7,070 nucleotides of DNA from contig NZ_CALIBF010000127.1 of the NCBI RefSeq assembly GCF_938045465.1, positions 1 through 7,070 on the forward strand. The letters run 5' to 3'. The stretch is from an uncultured Campylobacter sp. Its GTDB lineage: Bacteria > Campylobacterota > Campylobacteria > Campylobacterales > Campylobacteraceae. Positions 1 to 5,596 of this stretch are shown here, piece by piece. Position 1 is the stretch's first letter. The number at the start of each line of letters is the position of its first letter. A program made the position numbers and the translations under genes. Below the pieces are notes generated by a model. That model was not told where the DNA came from and ran no database searches. It was given only the letters and a program-made list of their open reading frames with translations.

Positions 1-644
1 CCGAGCCCCGCAGGCACGCCCGTAACGCGCGTTAGCACGCAGCCGCCGATACTATCGCCAGCATTTTTGACGCTTAAAATAAGCTCCTTCTGCGCGCCCT
101 CCACAGCGGGATCAAGCGCGAAAATTTCACTGTTTTGCGCAAAGTCGAAATCTAAATTTTCCGCGTAAATTTCGCCCACGCCATAAATTCCGCTTTCTAC
201 GGAAATTTTAAAGTGATTTAACAGGATTTGTGCAAACGCTCCCGCAGCCACGCGCACGGCGGTTTCGCGCGCGCTTGCCCGCCCGCCGCCTCGGTAATCG
301 CGCAGTCCGTATTTGGCAAAATATGAAAAATCGGCGTGTGCGGGGCGGAAAATATCTTTGAGATCTTCGTAGTCCTTTGAGTGCTGATTTGCGTTGCGGA
401 TAATAAATCCGATCGGCGCGCCGGTGCTGCGACCGTCAAAAATTCCGCTTAAAATTTCGATCTCATCGGCTTCTTTGCGCGGCGTAGCGTATCTGCCGCC
501 CGGTTTGCGGCGGTCAAGCTCGCTTTGGATATTTGAAGGCTCGATCGCCACACCAGCTGGGAAACCGTCCAAAACGCCGCCAATCGCCGCGCCGTGGCTC
601 TCGCCGAAGGTGCTAAGGCGCAATCTCTCGCCGAAGGTGTTCAT
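1..644 (-). CDS. aroC: Chorismate synthase, N-terminal 214 residues (3' end beyond the window)
   Basis: Chorismate synthase makes chorismate from 5-enolpyruvylshikimate-3-phosphate, the last shikimate-pathway step, in the cytoplasm with reduced flavin. The frame from the ATG at 644 runs open to position 1. It begins MNTFGERLRLSTFGESHG and carries the first family signature GESHG..IGGVLDGFP (residues 14-29, with His17), RPAHAD (100-105, with His103) and the second signature RDYRGGGRASARET (115-128). These are the FMN- and substrate-binding parts of the fold, and both conserved histidines are present. The usual length is about 360 residues, so roughly 145 lie outside the window. The ATG overlaps the rnc stop as ATGA, and AAGGAGG sits 9 bases upstream inside rnc, so translation is probably coupled to rnc. 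Identification is secure; only the C-terminus is unseen. Confidence 0.96.
   Translation of the reverse strand, partial: MNTFGERLRLSTFGESHGAAIGGVLDGFPAGVAIEPSNIQSELDRRKPGGRYATPRKEADEIEILSGIFDGRSTGAPIGFIIRNANQHSKDYEDLKDIFRPAHADFSYFAKYGLRDYRGGGRASARETAVRVAAGAFAQILLNHFKISVESGIYGVGEIYAENLDFDFAQNSEIFALDPAVEGAQKELILSVKNAGDSIGGCVLTRVTGVPAGL
598..639 (-). repeat. Two identical 15-bp copies at the start of aroC
   Basis: CTCTCGCCGAAGGTG occurs at 598-612 and again at 625-639, offset by 27 bp (9 codons). Both are in frame and encode TFGE(S/R). The second protein copy is the conserved FGESHG motif; the first is the FGER at residues 4-7. Other AroC proteins also begin with an FG-x and then an FGES segment, so the protein similarity is partly ancestral, but the exact nucleotide identity suggests recent slippage or conversion. 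Confidence 0.7.
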
Positions 645-1558
645 AGCGCGGCGCCTCCTTGATCGCCGTCGCCTTGTCTATCCGTATCACGCCCGCTTCG
701 CTCATTGCTTCTTTTAGCGCTCGGCGTGCCGCTAGGTACGCCGGCGCGGTCGCTTTTTTTGCCGTCCCGCGCCCGTCCGCTGCCGCCTCGTGAGCCTTTT
801 CTACCGTCCTGAACGCAGTTTGCGCCGCTTTGTGCGTCGCTAGCGCATGCTGCTTGCTCGCCACTTGTTGCGCTAGTGCCGTGCGAGGCGCCGTTTTGTA
901 AAAGCTCGAGCGCGATTTGCGCGCATTTTTGCTCGGCCTCCTTTTTGCTCGCTCCCACGGCGGATGATAGCCGCTTGCCGCCTACGAGCGCCGCCATTTC
1001 GAAGCTTTTTTTGTGATCGGGGCCGCTCGAGCCTAAAAGGACGTATTCGGGCGTGACGCCGAATTTTGCCTGCGTGAGCTCTTGCAGCGCGGTTTTGTAG
1101 TCTCGCACGAGCTCGTTAAAGCTGATGCGCGGATAGAGGATTTCTAAGATTGCGGTCGCGATGCGGGCGGTGTTTTGCAGCCCGCTCTCAAGATAGACGG
1201 CGCCCATTATCGCCTCAAAGGCGTCCGAAAGCAGCGATGGTTTCTCGCGTCCGCCGTTGCGCTCCTCGGACAGCGACATATTCAGGTTTTCGCCGATGCC
1301 CAAAAATTTTGCAAATTTAGAAAAGCTGCTTTCGTTCACGAGCGCGGCGCGCAGCTTGCTCAGATCGCCCTCGTCGCTGCTAAATTTTTTGAAAAGATAC
1401 TCGCCCACGATCAGATCCATCACCGCATCGCCTAAAAATTCCAGCCTCTCGTTGTTGTGTCCGTTTTTGGCGCTTTTGTGCGTAAGAGCGATCTTGAGGT
1501 GGGCCTGGTTTTTAAATTTATAGCCCAGTTTTTCTTGTAGTTTTTCTAAATTTTGCAT
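641..1558 (-). CDS. rnc: Ribonuclease III with a long low-complexity C-terminal tail
   Basis: RNase III cuts double-stranded RNA during rRNA maturation and mRNA turnover, as a homodimer using Mg2+. The catalytic domain (about 1-147) has the signature NERLEFLGDAVMD with Glu37, Glu40 and Asp44, and the second metal site LLSDAFEAIMG with Asp112 and Glu115. All five acidic residues expected from the E. coli enzyme are present. A dsRNA-binding domain follows (about 153-221) and ends in GASKKEAEQKCAQIALELL. Residues 222-305 are an extra 84-residue tail rich in Gly, Ser, Ala, Arg and Asp with no recognisable fold. RNase III normally stops shortly after the binding domain, at about 220-230 residues. 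The ATG at 1558 is preceded by AAGGG with 5-base spacing. The stop overlaps the aroC start. A 397-base gap separates it from rnhA upstream, so it may have its own promoter. Confidence 0.96.
   Translation of the reverse strand: MQNLEKLQEKLGYKFKNQAHLKIALTHKSAKNGHNNERLEFLGDAVMDLIVGEYLFKKFSSDEGDLSKLRAALVNESSFSKFAKFLGIGENLNMSLSEERNGGREKPSLLSDAFEAIMGAVYLESGLQNTARIATAILEILYPRISFNELVRDYKTALQELTQAKFGVTPEYVLLGSSGPDHKKSFEMAALVGGKRLSSAVGASKKEAEQKCAQIALELLQNGASHGTSATSGEQAACASDAQSGANCVQDGRKGSRGGSGRARDGKKSDRAGVPSGTPSAKRSNERSGRDTDRQGDGDQGGAAL
654..660 (-). promoter_or_regulatory. Strong ribosome binding site for aroC inside the end of rnc
   Basis: Read on the minus strand this is AAGGAGG, a near-complete anti-16S match, 9 bases before the aroC ATG. 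It lies within the last codons of rnc (the DQGGA region), so the rnc reading frame carries the aroC initiation signal. It fixes the aroC start and supports reinitiation or coupling at the ATGA junction. Confidence 0.8.
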
Positions 1559-1576
1559 CTTTGCCCTTTTTATAAA

Positions 1577-1582
1577 ATTTTA
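1577..1582 (-). promoter_or_regulatory. Candidate -10 box for rnc
   Basis: Read leftward the sequence is TAAAAT, followed by TTTATAAAAAGGGCAAAG and the rnc ATG. If used, transcription would start near 1570 and give a leader of about 12 bases that still contains the AAGGG ribosome site. An overlapping TATAAA at 1569-1574 would start transcription past that site and is less likely. No -35 match is seen, which is usual in campylobacters. The AT-rich context makes chance matches common. Confidence 0.3.
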
Positions 1583-1856
1583 CGAAATCAGCGGCGGCTC
1601 GCACGCAAACGGCATCCGGTGCGAACAAAACCTGCACAAACGAAACGAATAAGTGTAGGCATATCCCGCGCCAAATTTGCACTAATGCGCCGAATAAAAC
1701 GCACCGTTGCCGATCTGAGGCAAATAAAATTTAAACGTGCCCACTAATCCTAACGCAAATCGCGCCGAAGCTCGCTCGCCGCAAATTTAATCTTCGCCAA
1801 AAACGCACCTGTCACAAATACAAGAGGCCGATCGTGTGAGCAAACGCACTAAACCA

Positions 1857-1884
1857 GCTTCGGGCGATAAATTTACGCCGAAGC
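1857..1884. repeat. Inverted repeat (hairpin) downstream of rnhA
   Basis: The arms GCTTCGG (1857-1863) and CCGAAGC (1878-1884) pair perfectly over 7 bp and extend by two more pairs with one bulged G, around a short AT-rich loop. It begins about 70 bases after the rnhA stop in the direction of transcription. No T-run follows on either strand, so it does not look like a standard intrinsic terminator. It may be a processing or stabilising stem. Confidence 0.5.
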
Positions 1885-1956
1885 GGCTCTGCGTGCAAAG
1901 CAAACGCGGGCAAATCCATGCTTAATCCGCGCAACCGCGAGCTTTGTCGTAGAATT

Positions 1957-2379
1957 TCAGCCTTTTATCGCTTCTGCAGCCGCGCGAGCCATAGCGTCGC
2001 ACTCCTCGTTTTGCGGATGACCCGCATGCCCTTTGACCCACGAGGCCCTGATCTCGTGAGGCGCCGCCGCCGCAAGGTATCTGCGCCACAGATCTGCGTT
2101 TTTCTTGCCCTTGAAATCGGTAACGACCCACTTTGCGAGCCAGGAATTTATCGCCTTAACGACATACTCGCTATCGGTAAAAAGCTCGACGCGGCAGGGC
2201 TGCTTAAGCGCGCTAAGCCCCATTATAGCGGCCGTTAGCTCCATTTGATTATTAGTCGTCATCGCTTCCGCGCCGCTTGCCTTTTTTATCGCGTCGCCGT
2301 ATTGCAAGATGTAAGCCCAGCCGCCTGCTCCAGGGTTTCCGAGGCAGCTGCCGTCGCTAAAAAGTTTGACCGATTTCAC
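1957..2379 (-). CDS. rnhA: Ribonuclease HI
   Basis: RNase HI cuts the RNA strand of RNA-DNA hybrids, removing R-loops and helping remove Okazaki primers in the cytoplasm. The 140-residue protein has the whole active site: Asp9 in LFSDGSCLGNPGAGG, Glu47 in TTNNQMEL, Asp69 in LFTDSEYV, and His118 and Asp128 in VKGHAGHPQNEECD. The WLAKW and GKKNADLW segments of the basic handle region are also present. Its length is close to the bacterial norm of 140-160. The start is GTG at 2379, with GGAGA a few bases upstream; both lie within the last codons of the preceding TPR gene, giving a 23-base overlap that implies co-transcription and probable coupling. As I recall it is adjacent to rnc in other campylobacters, but here a 397-base gap follows. 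Confidence 0.96.
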   Translation of the reverse strand: MKSVKLFSDGSCLGNPGAGGWAYILQYGDAIKKASGAEAMTTNNQMELTAAIMGLSALKQPCRVELFTDSEYVVKAINSWLAKWVVTDFKGKKNADLWRRYLAAAAPHEIRASWVKGHAGHPQNEECDAMARAAAEAIKG

Positions 2380-3382
2380 CGGTTTTCTCCGAAATTTGCG
2401 CTCTGATCTCCATGCTGCCTAGCTCGTAGCAGACCGGGCAGCGGTGTGAGAAAAGCCCCACCGAGCTTTTGCACTTCGCGCAGGTGTAGCTAAAGCTAAG
2501 CCCGGCGTCATCAAAGCCCGCGTCTTTCATAGCCATAAGCGCGTTGATCTCAAAAATTTTACTCGCGCTCTGCGGCTTTTGATCGCTTCTTCCGAGCGCG
2601 TAAAAAAGCGCGTTGTACTCCGCATCCTGCGTGTTTACCGCCGCAGGGAAATCATAGATCAGATCGATCGCCTGCTCGATCGGCGGGAAGCGATCGAAAC
2701 CCTCCATAGGCTCTTTGTTTTTGATAAAAAGCTCCATGCAGAACCGCCCCGCGCCTTTGAAGTTTAACTTTGAAATTTTAGCGATCTTTTTATTAAACGG
2801 CGTATTGGCGTCGTTTGCGATGATCTGGGCGCGCTCGAACTGGCTTTGAGCATATACTTCGGCGTCCTGTTCGCGCAGCGCGTCAAGCACCTCAAGCGCC
2901 TCATTAAAGCGCTTCAGCCGCTCATAAATCACCGTAAGATGCGTAAGAGCCTCTTTGTTTCTCGGGCGCAGCTTCAGCGCCTGCAAAAACACCTCTTCGG
3001 CGCGCCCTAAAAAGCCCGCTTTGAAATATACGATACCGAGATTGGTGAGGATAAACTCCCTCTGCACGCCGCCGCTAGCCTTACTTAGCGCGATTAGATA
3101 AATTTCTATCGCGCGCTCGAAGTCGCCGCTTTTGACGAAAGAGCTAGCTAAAATTCCAAGCGTCGGGATGTCTATTTGCGGGCTTGCCAAAAGCTGTCTG
3201 TGCTCGGTGCTAAGCGCGTCTAGGGTGTCAAATTTTTTGATGAAATTCTCTAGGCTCTGCCTCTCGTTTTTTTTAGAAAAAACTCCCCAAATGTAGCTTA
3301 GAATCGACACTAGCAAGATTATGCTTATCAGCATGATGAGCCCGAAAATCGGGTCGCGATCGTCTAAGAAAAAATTATCCAA
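2357..3382 (-). CDS. Membrane-anchored TPR protein with C-terminal zinc ribbon, LapB/YciM-like
   Basis: Starting at the TTG at 3382 the protein has 341 residues. An N-terminal membrane segment (about 12-34, PIFGLIMLISIILLVSI onward) is followed by TPR helices (about 70-190, clearest in GDFERAIEIYLIAL and AGFLGRAEEVFLQALKLRP). The C-terminus has a four-cysteine ribbon, YTCAKC then HRCPVC (Cys301, 304, 315, 318). This order and the ribbon spacing match E. coli LapB (YciM, 389 residues), an inner-membrane protein that directs FtsH to degrade LpxC and so limits lipopolysaccharide synthesis. The TPR segment also aligns by eye with LapB. Whether it has that role here is inference. An upstream in-frame TTG at 3412 lies inside the promoter -10 box and lacks a ribosome site, whereas 3382 has GAGG 6 bases upstream. 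It is first in a leftward unit and overlaps rnhA by 23 bases. Confidence 0.8.
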   Translation of the reverse strand: MDNFFLDDRDPIFGLIMLISIILLVSILSYIWGVFSKKNERQSLENFIKKFDTLDALSTEHRQLLASPQIDIPTLGILASSFVKSGDFERAIEIYLIALSKASGGVQREFILTNLGIVYFKAGFLGRAEEVFLQALKLRPRNKEALTHLTVIYERLKRFNEALEVLDALREQDAEVYAQSQFERAQIIANDANTPFNKKIAKISKLNFKGAGRFCMELFIKNKEPMEGFDRFPPIEQAIDLIYDFPAAVNTQDAEYNALFYALGRSDQKPQSASKIFEINALMAMKDAGFDDAGLSFSYTCAKCKSSVGLFSHRCPVCYELGSMEIRAQISEKTGEIGQTF

Positions 3383-3411
3383 ATCAAACCTCGTCGCAAA
3401 AATAAAGGGCA

Positions 3412-3417
3412 ATTATA
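3412..3417 (-). promoter_or_regulatory. -10 box of the leftward promoter (LapB-like gene, rnhA)
   Basis: Read leftward the sequence is TGC-TATAAT, a perfect extended -10. Transcription should start near 3405 and give a leader of about 23 bases that carries the GAGG ribosome site and then the TTG at 3382. No -35 match is seen, as is normal for campylobacter sigma-70 promoters. It mirrors the dnaG -10 box at 3430-3435. Confidence 0.7.
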
Positions 3418-3429
3418 GCAAAGTGCGGG

Positions 3430-3435
3430 TATAAT
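3430..3435 (+). promoter_or_regulatory. -10 box of the dnaG promoter
   Basis: TATAAT ends 7 bases before the dnaG ATG at 3443. With the usual spacing transcription starts at 3442-3443, on or next to the A of the ATG, and no Shine-Dalgarno sequence is present. The dnaG message is therefore predicted to be leaderless. Preceding bases are GGG rather than TGN, and no -35 match is seen. Confidence 0.7.
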
Positions 3436-3442
3436 TTCGCTT

Positions 3443-5587
3443 ATGATTAAAAACGAAAGCATAGAAAATCTGCTGGCCACCGTAGATATCGTAGACGTCG
3501 TAGAAAAATATGTCCCGCTTAAGCGTAGCGGCGCGAATTTCGTAGGCGTCTGCCCCTTCCACGACGATTCGCACCCGAGCATGAGCGTGAGCTCCAAACT
3601 TGGAATTTTTCACTGCTTTTCGTGCAAAGCGGGCGGCAATGCGATTAAATTTATCCAAGATTACGAAAAGATAAGCTTTCCAGAAGCGGTCGAAAAGCTT
3701 GCGGGGATGTATAATTTCGCGCTGCAATACACCGGCGCCAAAGTCCAGGAGCGCAGCGAAGAGAAGAAGGTGCTTGAGATTTTAAACGCCTACTACCAAA
3801 GTTGCCTTTATCAAAATCCCGCCGCCGTGAAATACCTGCACGATCGCGGACTGAGCGATCAAAGCATTCGTAAATTCGGCCTTGGCTATGCAGGAGCTAG
3901 CGCGCAGACGATTAGAGTTTTGCAAAACGAAGAAATTCCGCCGCAAGATGCGCTAAATGCGGGCGCGGTGAAGCAAAACGAGCGCGGGCTCTATTCAAGC
4001 TTCATCGAGCGTATTACATTTCCGATCTACAACCACGCAAGCAAGCTTGTGGGCTTCGGCGGTCGCACGATAAGCGATAACCCAGCCAAATACGTCAATT
4101 CGCCGCAGTGCGCGCTGTTTGATAAATCTAAAATTTTCTACGCATTCGACCTTGCGAAAAAAAGCGCGATCGCCAAAAAAACCCTCATCATCACCGAGGG
4201 TTACATGGACGTCATCATGCTGCATCAAGCGGGCATCGATAACGCCGTAGCGGTGCTCGGCACGGCGCTGACGCCCGCTCATCTGCCGCTTATAAAGCGC
4301 GCGGAGCTTAACGTCGTGCTTAGCTTCGACGGCGACGCCGCAGGCATCAATGCGGCGATAAAATCGGCGCGGCTTTTGTGCCTGAATAAGATCGACTCAA
4401 GCGTCGCTATAATCGGCGGCGGTGCCGATCCTGCGGATATGATTGCGGCGGGCAAGGTGCGCGAGCTAGAGCAAATTTATGCTAGCGGGATGGAGAGCGG
4501 GGAGTTTCTGATCCGAAGAATCGCTAAAAAATACGACCTCGCCCGCCCCGTGCAAAAAGAGGCTGCGCTAAATGAGATCAAAGAATTTACCGCAGCGCTC
4601 GGCCCCGTGCTCGCCGAGTCCTATCAGGGCCTAGTGGCGCAAATTTTAAACGTCTCGCCGGGCTCGTTCAATCTCTCTAGCGGCGGTAAAAATTTCGGCG
4701 CGGGCTTTGAGGGGCGAAATTTTAACGAGGGCGGGAGCTTCGGCTCTTACGAAGGGTGCGGCGCAGACGGCAGGGGCGGCGCTAGCGCGAGCCTAAACGG
4801 CGGAAATTTTAATCGTTCGCAAAGCACGGCGCGTTACGAAAGCTCCGCGCCGCCTGCAGCTTCGGCGAAGCTCGGGCGCTCGCTACTGCGCCGCAAGGAG
4901 ATCGCCGAGCTTCAGATCATAAAATCGATGCTGCTCGATGGCGAGATGGTACAGCTCGGGCTCGGCTGCTTGGAGCGGCGCGATTTTCGCATGCACGGCG
5001 ATATTTTCGAGGCGTTTTTGGCTTTCGCTCGCAGCGGTGGGAATTTTAAAAATTTCATCATGGGCGAGGGCGGTAATGCGAATGGTAGCGCCTCCGAAAA
5101 TTTTACTGCAGACGGCGCGGGAGAAAATTTTAACAGGGGCGAGGGCATGAATTTAAAAGGCGGCGAAAGCTCTAGCGAGCAAAATTTTAGCGATCAGGGC
5201 TTCGCAGGCGCCGTAAATTTAAAAGGCTCCGCGCAGCAGGGCGCAAGCAGCGGAGAGAAGCAAGAGGATGCAAATAACGGCGAGAGACGGAGCTCAAGCA
5301 TCGGCGCAAAGCAAGGCGAGAGGGAAGCCGCAGCTCAAAATGTTCAAAGCGCTCAAAGCGTCCAAAATATTCAAAACGCCGAAACTAAAGCCCGCGAAAA
5401 TCTGCGCGCGCTCGCGCTGGATGATGAAATTTTGCCGATCGGCGGCGCGGCGCTTTTTAATGACGCGTGCAAAATTTTACGCCGCAACGCCCTGCAAGAT
5501 CTGATGCAAAAGCTCAAAAACTCCGACGCGCCCGACAAGATCGAGCGGATCTTGGAGTATCAAAAAAAGATCAATCAACTCAAGTAA
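3443..5587 (+). CDS. dnaG: DNA primase with two low-complexity insertions
   Basis: DnaG makes the short RNA primers for chromosome replication and works with the DnaB helicase. At the N-terminus is a CHC2 zinc finger (Cys37, His40, Cys58, Cys61: CPFH then CFSCKAGG). The catalytic core has YVNSPQ, the Toprim glutamate in EGYMDV (Glu252) and acidic pairs in FDGDAAG (Asp296, Asp298) and DPAD (Asp329, Asp332). All key residues are present. Residues about 412-475 and 531-646 are Gly/Asn/Ser/Phe-rich low-complexity stretches. They flank a helical piece (about 480-530), and the C-terminal helices follow (about 650-714). At 714 residues it is long; typical DnaG is about 550-620. The ATG start matches the campylobacter N-terminus MI.(K/N)ESIENL; it has no ribosome site but a -10 box 7 bases upstream. 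The PP-loop gene follows after 9 bases. Confidence 0.97.
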   Translation: MIKNESIENLLATVDIVDVVEKYVPLKRSGANFVGVCPFHDDSHPSMSVSSKLGIFHCFSCKAGGNAIKFIQDYEKISFPEAVEKLAGMYNFALQYTGAKVQERSEEKKVLEILNAYYQSCLYQNPAAVKYLHDRGLSDQSIRKFGLGYAGASAQTIRVLQNEEIPPQDALNAGAVKQNERGLYSSFIERITFPIYNHASKLVGFGGRTISDNPAKYVNSPQCALFDKSKIFYAFDLAKKSAIAKKTLIITEGYMDVIMLHQAGIDNAVAVLGTALTPAHLPLIKRAELNVVLSFDGDAAGINAAIKSARLLCLNKIDSSVAIIGGGADPADMIAAGKVRELEQIYASGMESGEFLIRRIAKKYDLARPVQKEAALNEIKEFTAALGPVLAESYQGLVAQILNVSPGSFNLSSGGKNFGAGFEGRNFNEGGSFGSYEGCGADGRGGASASLNGGNFNRSQSTARYESSAPPAASAKLGRSLLRRKEIAELQIIKSMLLDGEMVQLGLGCLERRDFRMHGDIFEAFLAFARSGGNFKNFIMGEGGNANGSASENFTADGAGENFNRGEGMNLKGGESSSEQNFSDQGFAGAVNLKGSAQQGASSGEKQEDANNGERRSSSIGAKQGEREAAAQNVQSAQSVQNIQNAETKARENLRALALDDEILPIGGAALFNDACKILRRNALQDLMQKLKNSDAPDKIERILEYQKKINQLK
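5150..5227 (+). repeat. Repeated 12-mer within the second dnaG insertion
   Basis: AATTTAAAAGGC occurs at 5150-5161 and 5216-5227, offset by 66 bp (22 codons) and in frame, encoding NLKG both times. Around it are several AAATTTT-cored units encoding (E/G/Q)NF(N/T/S/K). The pattern suggests growth of the insertion by in-frame duplication and drift. Confidence 0.55.
5336..5380 (+). repeat. Five tandem 9-bp units in dnaG
   Basis: The units are CAAAATGTT, CAAAGCGCT, CAAAGCGTC, CAAAATATT and CAAAACGCC. They encode QNV, QSA, QSV, QNI and QNA (residues 632-646), at the end of the second low-complexity insertion. Each starts with CAAA and keeps the frame, so copy-number change would lengthen or shorten the linker without breaking the gene. 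Confidence 0.8.
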
Positions 5588-5596
5588 AGGAACGAA

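Larger units (their letters stand above)
1559..1956. other. Gap between rnhA and rnc without a convincing gene
   Basis: No frame on either strand has a good start, a ribosome site and protein-like content together. The plus strand is rich in A and C: hand count over 1621-1860 gives A 84, C 69, G 45, T 42. The RNA made in the direction of the flanking genes would therefore be U- and G-rich. It contains a strong hairpin at 1857-1884, and the word CGCCGAAGC occurs twice (1763-1771 and 1876-1884). I recognise no tRNA, SRP RNA, 6S or tmRNA signature. It could be an untranslated leader of rnc, an unrecognised small RNA, or the remains of a lost gene. Confidence 0.6.

Noticed and set aside
394..717. 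Plus-strand frame of 107 codons over aroC and rnc
   Set aside because: It is a shadow of the clear minus-strand genes aroC and rnc.
1553..1747. 64-codon plus-strand frame in the rnhA-rnc gap
   Set aside because: It starts inside rnc on the opposite strand, has no ribosome site, is dominated by Arg/Lys from A/C-rich DNA, and shows no domain pattern.
1857..1890. Intrinsic terminator for rnhA
   Set aside because: The stem is good, but no T-run follows it on either strand.
1812..1919. 35-codon minus-strand frame (MDLPAFALHAEP...) after rnhA
   Set aside because: It has no ribosome site, spans the hairpin at 1857-1884, and the composition is explained by the U/G-rich strand.
3383..3412. Ten extra N-terminal residues of the LapB-like protein from the TTG at 3412
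   Set aside because: That TTG overlaps the TATAAT box and has no ribosome site, whereas the TTG at 3382 has GAGG 6 bases upstream and lies within the predicted transcript.
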